Assembly: GCF_036014215.1 (NCBI RefSeq)
Contig: NZ_CP107921.1
Coordinates: 6,755,501 to 6,819,500, forward strand
From: Streptomyces sp. NBC_00440
GTDB lineage: Bacteria > Actinomycetota > Actinomycetes > Streptomycetales > Streptomycetaceae
DNA: 64,000 nucleotides
Direction of reading: 5' to 3'
Position 1 is the first letter of the stretch; every line of letters starts with the position of its first letter. Made by a program: the position numbers and the translations under genes. A model generated the notes under the pieces. It was not told the DNA's origin. It did no database searches and saw only the letters and a program-made list of their open reading frames with translations. Shown here in pieces: positions 16,245 through 24,782 of this stretch.

Positions 16245-17288
16245 TCACCAGCCGGGCGCGTCGAATCCGATCCCCGGAGCGCAAGGAGCCCGGACCAGAC
16301 CGTCGGCACCGACCGACGGCTCGCGCACCACGGGGTTCGTGTACACCAGGGACTCGTAGGACGTGGTGTTCGGTATCGCCATGCACAGATGGGCGTTGAC
16401 CACGCCGCTGCCGTGCACCTCGGCCCGCAGCTGGTAGCTGTCGGCCAGATGTGCGATGCGCAGCGCCCCGGTGATCCCGCCCTTGAGCTGCGCGCTCGTC
16501 CTGACCGCACCCGCCGCACCGGCCGCGATGAAGTCACCGGCGTTCAGGTGCGCGCCGTCGGAGGTCTCCGCGACCAGCAGGGGTACGTCGACCCGCTCGG
16601 CCAGCCAGCGGTACGAGGTCACGCTGAACTCGCGCATCGGCTCCTCGTACCAGAGGTACCCGGCCTCGGACAGCGCGCGGCCGACGTACACCGAGTCGGC
16701 GAGGTCGAAGCCGGCCGAACCGTCGTACATCAGCGGGACGTCGTCACCGACGTGCGACCGCAGCTTCCGGCACAGCTCCGCGTCCGCCTTCGGGTCGCCC
16801 CAGCCGTGCAGCTTGATGCCGACGTACCCCAACTCCAGGCACTGGTCGGCCACATCGAGATACTCCTCGGTGCTGCCGAAGGTGACCGTGCTCGCGTAGG
16901 CGGGAATGGCCTCGCGGTACGGGCCGAGGAGCCGGTGGACCGGAAGACCGGCCGCCTTGCCCGCGAGGTCCCAGAGCGCCACGTCGACCAGACCGAGCGC
17001 ATAGATCGGAAGCTCCTCGATGCGGTCCAGCTCCCACAGCCGCTGCCACAGCAGTTCGCGCATCAGCGGATCGCGGCCGGTCAGGTCCGTGCGGATCCGC
17101 CGCTCCACCAGGTCGGAGACGATCACTCCGCGCCGTGTGTGCGCCTCGCCGGTCAGGCCCTCGTCGGTGTGGACCCGCAGGATTCCGCCCGTCACCGCGG
17201 GTTCCGAGCCGGGCAGTCCGGCCCGCCACCGGAAGGGCGGCTGAGCGGGCAGGTCGACCAGTTCCACCGTCACATCGGTGATTCGCAT
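16245..17288 (-). CDS. mandelate racemase/muconate lactonizing enzyme family protein (acid-sugar dehydratase candidate)
   Basis: A 347-residue enolase-superfamily enzyme. The N-terminal capping domain begins MRITDVTVELVDLPA. The barrel shows the general base motif GIKLHGWG (Lys-x-His), the metal ligands Asp in MYDGSAGF, Glu in WYEEPM and Glu in LLVAETSDG, and a late EVHGSG. In this superfamily such proteins remove the alpha proton of a carboxylate, usually dehydrating a sugar acid to a 2-keto-3-deoxy acid. The exact substrate is open. The promoter region 66 bases upstream is a near copy of that of the GntR gene at 19251, so the two are very probably controlled together. The Gfo/Idh dehydrogenase gene lies upstream on the same strand. 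Confidence 0.85.
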   Translation of the reverse strand: MRITDVTVELVDLPAQPPFRWRAGLPGSEPAVTGGILRVHTDEGLTGEAHTRRGVIVSDLVERRIRTDLTGRDPLMRELLWQRLWELDRIEELPIYALGLVDVALWDLAGKAAGLPVHRLLGPYREAIPAYASTVTFGSTEEYLDVADQCLELGYVGIKLHGWGDPKADAELCRKLRSHVGDDVPLMYDGSAGFDLADSVYVGRALSEAGYLWYEEPMREFSVTSYRWLAERVDVPLLVAETSDGAHLNAGDFIAAGAAGAVRTSAQLKGGITGALRIAHLADSYQLRAEVHGSGVVNAHLCMAIPNTTSYESLVYTNPVVREPSVGADGLVRAPCAPGIGFDAPGW

Positions 17289-17354
17289 GGATGTCCTTCA
17301 CGGCTGGAGGTCCGGGGTTCAGGAGTGGCCCGCACTCTGGCCTCGGTGCCATCA

Positions 17355-17440
17355 ATGTTTCCTATACATGGCTCAATTCGTGGCCAGTGAATCACATCCA
17401 AACTCTGGACGCCAGGACTCGGCAACCCCGGACTCCTCCC
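17355..17440 (-). promoter_or_regulatory. duplicated promoter/operator, copy A (enolase-family gene)
   Basis: Read on the minus strand, 17440 to 17355 matches 19101-19185 with one single-base gap. It shares GGGGTTGCCG-type sequence, CCTGGCGTC.AGAGTTTG, TGTGATTCACTGG and, exactly 14 bases later, ATGTAT.GGAAACAT (17355-17369). The gene start is 66 bases further on. The last element overlaps a possible -10 (TATAGG). The rest of the intergenic region (17441-17671) shows a further CTGTTCTT match and otherwise nothing. Confidence 0.75.
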
Positions 17441-17671
17441 CTCCCGTTTGGCCTGTTCTTACCAGGACTTGGGTGCGGAGATGCCTCCAGCTGACTGCCG
17501 TCGAACCCTCCGCACCCTCGGTGGTTCTGCACGCGGGGCGACACCGCTCCGCCTCTCGGAGCCCTGTCATGCATCAGATCTATCGACTGCTTGCTCGTGT
17601 GTCAGTAACGGAGCTGGTGGTTCTGCCCCCACCGCCGGGTCACCTCGGTGGCCGGCGCCCTGCCGGCGGTC

Positions 17672-18841
17672 TCACCGCTGACCGTGTGCGAAGTACGAGG
17701 CCAAGTCGGCCGGTACGGGCGCGACATCGACGGCGCCCCCGCCGTCCCGCAGCGAGAGGGTGGCCGCATACCCGGCGGCCACCGCCTCCCGGGCCGCCAC
17801 CGGCGAGGTGACGGTCGCCCCGCCCTCGCGTACGAACCTCAGGAATTCGGCGGCCAGAACCGGATCGGCACCACCGTGGGTGCCGGTGGGAGTGGGCACG
17901 GGCACCACCAGATCGGCCTCGGCCCGGTAGTCGGAGCGACGGTTCCACACCCGGACCTCCGCCCCCTCGGAGTCGCCGAAGTTCTCCAGCCGGCCCTCGG
18001 TGCCGATCACCGTGTAGTTGCGCCAGTAGTCCGGTGTGTAGTGGCACTGCTGGTAGCTGGCGAGAACCCCGTTGTCCAACTGCATCTGCATCATGCTGAG
18101 GTCCTCCACGTCCACCACCGGGTGGAGACCGGTCAGGCTGAGCGGCGGCCAGTTGTCGTGCGACAGCCAGTCGGTCATCCGTTCCCCGCTGCGGTCCCTT
18201 CGGTCGCTGATCCCGCCGTAGACGGTCAGGGCGCCCATGGCGTTCACGCGCCGGGTGTATCCACCGGCGAGCCAGTGGATGACATCGATGTCGTGAGCTC
18301 CCTTCTGCAACAGCAGACCTGTGGTGTTGCGTCGGTCGGCGTGCCAGTCCTTGAAGTAGAAGTCCCCGCCGTGGCCGACGAAGTGGCGGCACCAGACGGC
18401 CTTCACCTGTCCGATGGCCCCGCTGTCGATCAGCTCGCGCATGGCCACCACGACCGGCATGTGCCGCATGTTGTGGCCCACGTACAGCGGGGTGCGGTGT
18501 GCACGGGCCGCCGTGAGGAGCCGGTCGCAGCTCTCGGTGGTGATCGCCATCGGCTTGTCGAGGAAGACCGGGACGCCGGCCGCGAGGAAGTCGAGACCGA
18601 TCTGCTCGTGCGTATGGTCGGGAGTCAGGACGAACACCCCGTCGAGTCCGGCATCGAGCAGTTCGTGATGGTCGGCAGCTGTCCGCACGTGCTTGCCGAA
18701 GCGATTCTCGGCGAGCGCGAGTATCCGTGGATCTCGGTCGCAGGCGGCGGCCACCACGGAACCCGAGTCCGGCCGATGGACCAGCTCGACCAGGTCGCTG
18801 CGAATGCCCAGGCCGATGACGCCGAGCTTGATGTCGTTCAA
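17672..18841 (-). CDS. Gfo/Idh/MocA-family oxidoreductase
   Basis: A 389-residue NAD(P)-dependent dehydrogenase. The N-terminal Rossmann fold has GVIGLGIRSD; the cofactor-side lysine motif is the DKP of PVFLDKPMAI; the catalytic Lys/His block is LLLQKGAHDIDVIHW (KxxHD). Members oxidise or isomerise sugars, inositols or their derivatives. The start is TTG at 18841, with AAAGGA 7 bases upstream. It is divergent from the GntR regulator, with promoter copy B in the 409-bp gap, and its product would feed the enolase-family dehydratase via a lactone. Confidence 0.9.
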   Translation of the reverse strand: MNDIKLGVIGLGIRSDLVELVHRPDSGSVVAAACDRDPRILALAENRFGKHVRTAADHHELLDAGLDGVFVLTPDHTHEQIGLDFLAAGVPVFLDKPMAITTESCDRLLTAARAHRTPLYVGHNMRHMPVVVAMRELIDSGAIGQVKAVWCRHFVGHGGDFYFKDWHADRRNTTGLLLQKGAHDIDVIHWLAGGYTRRVNAMGALTVYGGISDRRDRSGERMTDWLSHDNWPPLSLTGLHPVVDVEDLSMMQMQLDNGVLASYQQCHYTPDYWRNYTVIGTEGRLENFGDSEGAEVRVWNRRSDYRAEADLVVPVPTPTGTHGGADPVLAAEFLRFVREGGATVTSPVAAREAVAAGYAATLSLRDGGGAVDVAPVPADLASYFAHGQR

Positions 18842-19100
18842 CGTGCTGTCCTTTCAAAGGGGGTTGACGGGGTTCGGAGTTACGGTTGCCGCTGGGGCTG
18901 TGCGGCCGGTGAGGGGCGTGAGGAGAGTCGAGTGCATGCATGTGGAGGTATCCCTGCCTGCGAGGGCCACGGAGAGGAGATAACTCAGATACATGCGAGG
19001 TTCTGTCGGTAAGATCTGTGCCAGTAGAGGTGGCCGACCGGGAGGGCTTCCGTAGCCGCCTGGGACGGAATGTCTCAGGTGAGGCGGCACGAAAAGAACA

Positions 19101-19185
19101 GGGAGAGTCTGCGGTTGCCGGATCCTGGCGTCAAGAGTTTGCGTGTGATTCACTGGGTTGGCGGCGTATGATGTATTGGAAACAT
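19101..19185 (+). promoter_or_regulatory. duplicated promoter/operator, copy B (GntR regulator gene)
   Basis: This is the partner of 17355-17440: same block order, same 14-base distance between TTCACTGG and ATGTATTGGAAACAT (19171-19185), and the same distance (65 bases) to the start codon. The octamer GTCAAGAG (19130-19137) lies inside. The remainder of the 18842-19250 gap shows no other feature. Confidence 0.75.
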
Positions 19186-19250
19186 CTGGCCGGCGTCGGG
19201 GCTGGGGTCTGCCGGACCGGGGGTCTCGAAGAGGGAAGCGAGGAGAGCTG

Positions 19251-20030
19251 TTGATCCACTCAGAGAGGATCGCCGCGCCCGCGCCTGTGCCGACGGGCAC
19301 GGGGGGCGGCTACCGACCCGGGTACGAGGTCGCGGCCGAGCGCGTCCTTGAGTACATCGTCCGGGAGGGGCTGCAGCCCGGTGACCGGCTGCCCACCGAG
19401 AAGGACCTGGCCGAAGAAGTCGAAATGAGCCGGACCGTGGTGCGGGAGGCGGTGAAGATCCTCTCCGCCCTGGGGCGACTGTCCGTGCAAAAGGGCCGTG
19501 GCATCTATGTGTCCGAGCCGGAGCAGTCCTCCTGGCAGCAGTCGCTCGCCAACTTTCTGCCCGCGGACCTGCGGCAGGTGGACGAACTCTTCGAGTTCCG
19601 CCGCCACTTGGAGACCACCACCGCGAACCTGGCCTCGCAGCGCGCCACCCCCGCGCAGGTCAAGACGGTGCGCGAAGCCGCGCAGCAGTCCACTCAGGCG
19701 GCACAACAGGGCGACATCGACGCCTTCACGCTCGCCGACGAGGCCTTCCACACCGGCATCGCGGCCGCCGCCTCGAACATGTTCTTCGCCTCGACCGTCG
19801 ACGCGATGCGGCGCCTGCAGCGCCAGGTCACGACCATAGGGCTGGCCGGTATCGCGGGTGGATCCCTGCGCGTGGCCGCCGAACAGCACGAGGCCATCGC
19901 CGTGGCCATCGCCGCCGGAGAAACCGCTCGGGCCGAAGCACTGATGGCCGAGCACATCGACATGACCGCTCAGCAATTCCAGCAGGAGATCTGGCGCCGC
20001 GTCGTGCCCGGCGACGATCCCCACGCCTGA
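19251..20030 (+). CDS. GntR/FadR-family transcriptional regulator (FCD domain)
   Basis: A 259-residue regulator. The winged helix lies at about residues 20-90 (AAERVLEYIVREGLQPGDRL, PTEKDLAEEVEMSRTVVREA, GRGIYVSEP). The C-terminal FCD ligand domain keeps the metal-binding Asp and three His (DEAFHTGI, EQHEAIAV, AEHIDM). FadR-type FCD regulators usually sense sugar acids or their breakdown products and repress catabolic genes. The TTG at 19251 has AGGAG 5 bases upstream; the GTG at 19158 lies before the operator-like element and is unlikely. The shared control element suggests autoregulation and control of the dehydratase and dehydrogenase genes. Confidence 0.88.
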   Translation: MIHSERIAAPAPVPTGTGGGYRPGYEVAAERVLEYIVREGLQPGDRLPTEKDLAEEVEMSRTVVREAVKILSALGRLSVQKGRGIYVSEPEQSSWQQSLANFLPADLRQVDELFEFRRHLETTTANLASQRATPAQVKTVREAAQQSTQAAQQGDIDAFTLADEAFHTGIAAAASNMFFASTVDAMRRLQRQVTTIGLAGIAGGSLRVAAEQHEAIAVAIAAGETARAEALMAEHIDMTAQQFQQEIWRRVVPGDDPHA

Positions 20031-20266
20031 ACCACACGGGCCACCGTGTCGCCGGCCGTCAAGCCGTCTCCTCCAGTCAGTCCTTCGCGGAGATACGGAA
20101 TTAACACGGGGAATTCGTCCGGCGCGACCAACAGCTTCCACACCGGAGCCCATCACCCCGGGTACCTACAACTGCCGGTCGCCCCGGGGGACTTCAACCA
20201 TGGGATACGAGGGAGGACTGTCGGCGGAACGCGGTGGGCGGGCCCGCAGCGCAGTCCGCCACCGCC

Positions 20267-21067
20267 TCAGAGCTTGCGGGCCACCGCTCCGTACATGGCG
20301 ATGGCCGCGTCGTCGATGCCGTCCTGTTCGGGCCCGGGCCGCCACTTGTGGACCTGGGTGACGCCGGGCCCCACCAGTTCCATGCCGTCGAAGAACGAGG
20401 TGGCGGTAGCCAGGTCGCGCAGCACCATGGGCATGCCCTGCTGGGCGTACTCGTCGGCCACCCGCCCGACCTCCTCGGGCGCGAAGTCGGCGGTGCCGAT
20501 CGTCATCGCCAGGTAGCTGCCCGACGGCAGCGGGTCGAGCAGCCGCTGCACCAGGCGCCGGTCCTCCGGCGACTGGATGAAGTGGAGGATCCCGATGATC
20601 ATCAGGCCCACCGGCTTGTCCAGATCGAGCAGCTCATGGAACTCCGGGCTGTCCAGAATGGCGTCCGGATCGTGCATGTCGGCGTCGACGTAGGCCGTCG
20701 CGCCTTCGGATGAGCCCTGCAGGAGAGCACGGGCGTGGGCGAGCACGATGGGGTCGTTGTCGACGTAGACCACGTGCGTTTCCGGTGCCACCTCCTGCAC
20801 CACCTCGTGCAGGTTCGGTGCGGTGGGGAGGCCGGTCCCGATGTCGAGGAACTGCCGGATGCCCCGTTCCTGAGCAAGGTAACGTCCGGCGCGGTGCATG
20901 AACCGCCGGTTCTCTCCCATGTGCACCGGCAGCGCGGGCCAGTGCTGACACATGGCGTCGCCCGCCTCGACATCGACGAGGTAGTGGTCCTTGCCGCCGA
21001 GGATGTAGTCGTACACCCGGGCGGAGTGAGCCGTTGAAGTGTCGATCCGATCGCGCGCACTGCGCAC
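20267..21067 (-). CDS. SAM-dependent methyltransferase, DUF574 family
   Basis: A 266-residue protein typical of the large streptomycete DUF574 set: SARVYDYILGGKDHYLVD near the N terminus, the SAM-binding FLDIGTGLPT, VVYVDNDPIVLAHARALL (adenosine-binding acidic residue) and GILHFI. Substrates are unknown for the family; many members sit beside signalling genes. Start is GTG at 21067. The 236-bp gap to the GntR gene (20031-20266) shows nothing recognisable. Confidence 0.9.
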   Translation of the reverse strand: MRSARDRIDTSTAHSARVYDYILGGKDHYLVDVEAGDAMCQHWPALPVHMGENRRFMHRAGRYLAQERGIRQFLDIGTGLPTAPNLHEVVQEVAPETHVVYVDNDPIVLAHARALLQGSSEGATAYVDADMHDPDAILDSPEFHELLDLDKPVGLMIIGILHFIQSPEDRRLVQRLLDPLPSGSYLAMTIGTADFAPEEVGRVADEYAQQGMPMVLRDLATATSFFDGMELVGPGVTQVHKWRPGPEQDGIDDAAIAMYGAVARKL

Positions 21068-21273
21068 AGGCCGCTCCGTTTCTCGCTGCCGAAAGTGATC
21101 TCAGACGGTACAGGGCCGAACCAGTACCCGAACAGCGAGGCGACGCCGGCCGGTGGGCTCCCTACGCGGCAGGCGATCGCGGTGATGTCGAGCGCGAGGC
21201 GTGGTTCGGGCTGATCCTCTGGAAAACCTCAAGTCCCTTGCCATACGAGGAGCACGGCCGTCACGGTGATCCC

Positions 21274-21609
21274 ATGGCAGTCATTGCAGGACTGAGCGGA
21301 AAGCACAACTTCGTGCCGGTCATCCGGGACGCGGACGTGGTCGCGGCGACCCTGCGTCAGGCGTTGGCCGAGGCATCGCCCGAGGAGCGCCCGGGTCTGG
21401 AACGGGCCGCCGCAATCGTGGAGTCCACCGCCGCAGCCACCGAGGGCCGGCTGCGTGCCCGCTGGGTCCGCTCCCGGCTGGCAGCCGTCGGCTTCACCGG
21501 AGACATCGACTCGGTCGCGGCGGTGAAGGCGCTGCGCCAGGCGGAGCCGAAATTGAGCCTGCTGGCGGCGGTGCAACTGCAGAAGGCAGCACTCGATCAT
21601 CCGGAGTGA
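21274..21609 (+). CDS. small conserved-looking hypothetical protein
   Basis: A predicted 111-residue soluble, helix-rich protein with no family I recognise (MAVIAGLSGKHNFVPVIRDA..., ending LSLLAAVQLQKAALDHPE). No cysteines, membrane segments or signal. The frame is open well upstream (to 21034), but the ATG at 21274 is the most natural start; a GAGGAG lies too far upstream (about 21 bases) to be its ribosome binding site, so the start is uncertain. Flanked by the methyltransferase and the esterase, without clear operon context. Confidence 0.5.
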   Translation: MAVIAGLSGKHNFVPVIRDADVVAATLRQALAEASPEERPGLERAAAIVESTAAATEGRLRARWVRSRLAAVGFTGDIDSVAAVKALRQAEPKLSLLAAVQLQKAALDHPE

Positions 21610-21744
21610 TCCGGCACGTGATGGCGCCTGCTTCCGTGTGGGCGGACCGTCGACCGGTCGTCCATTTCCGGTCCGAGGGCGAAGAAGGAGCTGCCGCAGA
21701 CCGGCGGGCCGCGAGCCCAGCCAGGGCAGGCGCCGTGGCAGCCG

Positions 21745-23316
21745 TCAGCTGCCGATGGTCTTCCAGAAGCCACACTGGTGTTCCTGGGTGAGATCGGCCG
21801 GTTCCGTCTTCCCCGGTTGCAGCGACTGGACGTGCTGGCCGGTTCCGAACCGGGGCCAGGGCGCCGCGCCGTGGCCGTTCGGGTCGCCCGTGTGGGCGAA
21901 CTGGGCCCAGTAGCGCACCATCGTGTCCGCGAGTTGGTGCTGAGCGGGTGTGGCCGGGCCGGGGAGCTGCTCGTCGTCGAAGAGATACTCCAGCTCGCTG
22001 CCGTGGAACGCCCCGGTGGGGAAGTTGGGTTTCTTGAGGGTGCTGAACCAGGGAGCTTTCTCGTCGGCGAACTCGTAGGCGTAGGTCGGCACGTGCCGGT
22101 CCAGGGTCCGGTCCCGGTCGAGGACCGTGCACCCCCAGGCCCAGTCGGTGATGACGGCGGACAGCGCCTCGCCAGGGGACTTGAAACGGTCGGCGGGGTA
22201 GCGGGCCAGGACGCGGGCCGCGTCGCTCGGGGCGAAGAGTGTCCGGATCTGTTGCCGGTAGCCGGCGCCGGTCGTCGTCCGGCCGGTCGCGGCCTCGATG
22301 GCCGCGGTGAACAGGCGATGTTCGTCCCGGGTGGTTCCCTGGATGATGGGGACCCGGTTGAAGTGGCCGGTGGCGAACCCCTGTTCGGGGCTCACGGGCA
22401 GTATGCCGGCGCCGACCGCCGGTCCGGACCCGAGTCCGTAGTCAGACCACTTGAGGAGTTCCTCCACGGATTCGGCGCGTAGGCAGGCCGCTGCTGTCCG
22501 GGGGTCGGAGCAGCCGAGCTTGGCCGCTACGTCAAGCCCGTGCCGCTCGCGCTCCGCGCGCGGCAGCGGGAACCAGGTCGGCGGACCCGGTGACCATTTG
22601 CGTCCCGTGCACTGGGCGCTCTGCAGGATCGCCTTCTGGAACAGGCCCGCTGACCCCGGTGCCACGAGATGCGCGCAGACGCTGGTGCCGCCGGCCGACT
22701 CGCCGAAGAGTGTGACGTTCGCCGGGTCGCCGCCGAATGCCGCCGCGTTGCGCCTCACCCACCGCAACGCGGCCTGCTGGTCCTCCAGGCCGAAGTTGCC
22801 CGACAGGTGCTTGGCCGGACCGTGGTCGAGCGCGGGATGGTCGAGGAATCCGAAGATACCGAGCCGGTAGTTGAAGCTGACCACGATCACCTTGCCCATG
22901 CCGGCCAGGCGCTGTGCGTCGTAAAGGCTCCCGGCGCCGTTGATGTAGCCGTTGCCGTGGATCCACGCCATCACCGGCAGTTTGCGCGCGCTGCTGCGCA
23001 CAGGCGTGGTGACGTTCAGATAGAGGCAGTCCTCACTGGTGCTCTGCTGGTCGATGAGCCCTGCTGCCTGTGCACACCGGTGGCCGGGTGCGGTCGCGGT
23101 CCGTACGCCCGACCAGGACGCGGCCCGCTGGGGCGACGCCCAGCGCAGCTGCCCGACCGGCGGGGCGGCGTAAGGGATTCCCTGGAACATCCGGGTGTCC
23201 GTGCCGAGGCGGCCTTCGACCGAGCCGGCGTCCGTCCTGACCACGGTGGCAGGACCGCCTTGGCCACCTTCGGCGTGCTGTGCTGCCTGCGAGGGTCCGG
23301 CTGCGCCGCTGATCAT
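21745..23316 (-). CDS. type-B carboxylesterase, 5' end displaced by an IS insertion
   Basis: A secreted carboxylesterase: EDCLYLNV, oxyanion-hole HGNGYINGAG, the nucleophile elbow LFGESAGG, and a C-terminal FHGSELEYLF with the catalytic His. The frame extends past the internal ATG at 23316 to 23409 and encodes a signal-peptide-like stretch (RPRLRTLLAALLCGA). It then meets the IS at 23410 and a stop inside it. Joining the flanks across the element restores an uninterrupted frame beginning GTG AAT CCC (24680-24672). The gene thus lost its start codon and promoter; only internal or CTG starts remain. Originally it was divergent from the TetR gene. Probably not expressed as a secreted enzyme now. 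Confidence 0.8.
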   Translation of the reverse strand: MISGAAGPSQAAQHAEGGQGGPATVVRTDAGSVEGRLGTDTRMFQGIPYAAPPVGQLRWASPQRAASWSGVRTATAPGHRCAQAAGLIDQQSTSEDCLYLNVTTPVRSSARKLPVMAWIHGNGYINGAGSLYDAQRLAGMGKVIVVSFNYRLGIFGFLDHPALDHGPAKHLSGNFGLEDQQAALRWVRRNAAAFGGDPANVTLFGESAGGTSVCAHLVAPGSAGLFQKAILQSAQCTGRKWSPGPPTWFPLPRAERERHGLDVAAKLGCSDPRTAAACLRAESVEELLKWSDYGLGSGPAVGAGILPVSPEQGFATGHFNRVPIIQGTTRDEHRLFTAAIEAATGRTTTGAGYRQQIRTLFAPSDAARVLARYPADRFKSPGEALSAVITDWAWGCTVLDRDRTLDRHVPTYAYEFADEKAPWFSTLKKPNFPTGAFHGSELEYLFDDEQLPGPATPAQHQLADTMVRYWAQFAHTGDPNGHGAAPWPRFGTGQHVQSLQPGKTEPADLTQEHQCGFWKTIGS

Positions 23317-23450
23317 GGCGCCGCAGAGCAGAGCGGCCAGCAGGGTCCGTAGGCGCGGCCGCGCTGTGACCTGCGACCTGCGATGCCCCGGTAACAGATT
23401 CCGACCTAGGCAGTGTCTTCAAATGATCACCGCTGGTGGATCATGGTGTC

Positions 23451-24281
23451 GTGATACGTCGCCATGAACTGTCGGATGCCGAGTGGGAGTTCGTCCGGCC
23501 CCTGCTGCCCAGGCCGCTGCGGGGTAGGAAGCGGCTGGACGATCGCATGGTGCTCAACGGGATCGTGTGGAAGTTCCGGACGGGGGTGGCCTGGCGGGAT
23601 GTGCCCGACCGGTACGGTCCGTGGGCCACACTGCACACCCGGTTCCGGCGGTGGGCTCTGGACGGAACGTTCGAGCGAATGCTGCAGGCCGCCCAGGCCG
23701 GGGCGGACGCGGACGGGGACGTCGACTGGCTCGTGTCGGTCGACTCCACCGTCGTCCGCGCCCACCAGCACGCCGCCGGGGCACGAAAGGGGCTCCGCAG
23801 CCCCGCACTCGGACGTTCCCGAGGTGGCCTGACCAGCAAAATCCATCTGGCCTGCGACGGTGCCGGCCGTCCGCTCGCTTTCACGCTCACGGGCGGCAAC
23901 ACCAATGACTGCACCCAGTTCACTGCGGTGATTGAAGCGATACGAGTGCCTCGCATCGGCCCGGGGCGGCCCCGAGTACGACCCTCCCACGTGCTGGGCG
24001 ACAAGGGCTACAGTTCCCGGGCCATCCGCACCTGGCTGCGACGACGCAGCATCGGTCACACCATCCCCGAGCGGGCCGACCAGGTCCAAAACCGGCTCCG
24101 GCGCGGCAGTCGCGGCGGGCGCCCACCGGCCTTCGACAAGCAGCGCTACAAGCAGCGAAACGTGGTGGAACGCTGCTTCAATCGGCTGAAGCAGTGGCGC
24201 GGCATCGCCACTCGCTACGACAAGACCGCGGAGTCCTTCCATGCAGCCGTCACTCTCGCGTCGCTCCTGATGTGGGCGTGA
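23451..24281 (+). CDS. IS5-family transposase
   Basis: A 276-residue single-frame DDE transposase. The DUF4096-type N terminus is MIRRHELSDAEWEFVRPLLP, followed by WKFRTGVAWRDVP. The catalytic triad is Asp in LVSVDSTVVRAHQ, Asp in VLGDKGYSS and Glu in VVERCFNRLKQW; LAFTLTGGNTND is also typical. Start taken at GTG 23451 by family convention; GTG 23436 is possible. The gene occupies the left two thirds of the element. Confidence 0.93.
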   Translation: MIRRHELSDAEWEFVRPLLPRPLRGRKRLDDRMVLNGIVWKFRTGVAWRDVPDRYGPWATLHTRFRRWALDGTFERMLQAAQAGADADGDVDWLVSVDSTVVRAHQHAAGARKGLRSPALGRSRGGLTSKIHLACDGAGRPLAFTLTGGNTNDCTQFTAVIEAIRVPRIGPGRPRVRPSHVLGDKGYSSRAIRTWLRRRSIGHTIPERADQVQNRLRRGSRGGRPPAFDKQRYKQRNVVERCFNRLKQWRGIATRYDKTAESFHAAVTLASLLMWA

Positions 24282-24306
24282 TGTTCTGACGGTGAACGCC
24301 GGGTCA

Positions 24307-24612
24307 TCAGAGATGGAGCTCCGTCTCCCAGGCATCGAAGGGCGGCTCGACCCGATAGCTCGGGTCGCAGCACACTCGGACCCACTGCGCGACCCGGTAC
24401 TGCGCGTCTCCGTCGTTCAGCACCATGCCGTCGGTGTCGATTTGCAGCACATTGCTATAGATCGCGAAGACCTGTTCCAACGAGGAGCCGGAGTGAAAAA
24501 CGGTCGAGCGATAGTCAAACCCTTCGAGCAGGTCCAGGTCGAGGGTGCCGTTCGCCAAGTAGAAAGCGAAGAGCCGGAGCGAAGCGCGCACGTCGACAGA
24601 AAGATGTTCCAC
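24307..24612 (-). CDS. IS passenger gene, small hypothetical protein (DUF7677-like by memory)
   Basis: About 101 residues, encoded on the strand opposite to the transposase inside the right part of the IS: VEHLSVDVRASLRLFAFYLA, LEGFDYRSTVFHSGSSLEQV, FAIYSNVLQIDTDGMVLN, then WVRVCCDPSYRVEPPF and DAWETELHL. It looks like a compact folded domain and resembles streptomycete proteins I recall as DUF7677; this is a recollection, not a search. The open frame runs beyond the element to 24813 by chance. GTG 24612 or TTG 24615 are the probable starts. Function unknown. Confidence 0.6.
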   Translation of the reverse strand: MEHLSVDVRASLRLFAFYLANGTLDLDLLEGFDYRSTVFHSGSSLEQVFAIYSNVLQIDTDGMVLNDGDAQYRVAQWVRVCCDPSYRVEPPFDAWETELHL

Positions 24613-24721
24613 CAAGGCATCATGCTCAGCTACCGCGCCATCTTGGCAAGATCTTTGAAGACACTGCCTAGGGGATTCACCGGCGTTCACATCCTCAAAG
24701 AGTTCGTGTGGGGTCCACACT

Positions 24722-24752
24722 AATATAAAGTGCGAGGCACCCACAAAGTCAA
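24722..24752 (-). promoter_or_regulatory. former esterase promoter with TetR operator candidate
   Basis: On the minus strand TTGACT (24752-24747) and TTATAT (24728-24723) stand 18 bases apart, pointing toward the original esterase start at 24680. Between them GTGCGAGGCAC (24730-24740) is a palindrome with 4-base arms, well placed for the divergent TetR protein. The promoter now reads into the IS end. Confidence 0.55.
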
Positions 24753-24782
24753 TGACCCGTGGACGAGAAGGAGACGAGCCCG

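Larger units (their letters stand above)
23410..24667. mobile_element. IS5-like insertion sequence, 1258 bp, with passenger gene
   Basis: The left end GCAGTGTCTTCAAATGATC and the inverted right end GCAGTGTCTTCAAAGATC share a 14-base perfect terminal repeat. CTAG flanks both sides (23406-23409 and 24668-24671) as a 4-bp target duplication. It carries a transposase on the plus strand and a second small gene on the minus strand in the last 390 bases. The intact ends, intact transposase and exact frame restoration of the split esterase indicate a recent insertion. Confidence 0.9.
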
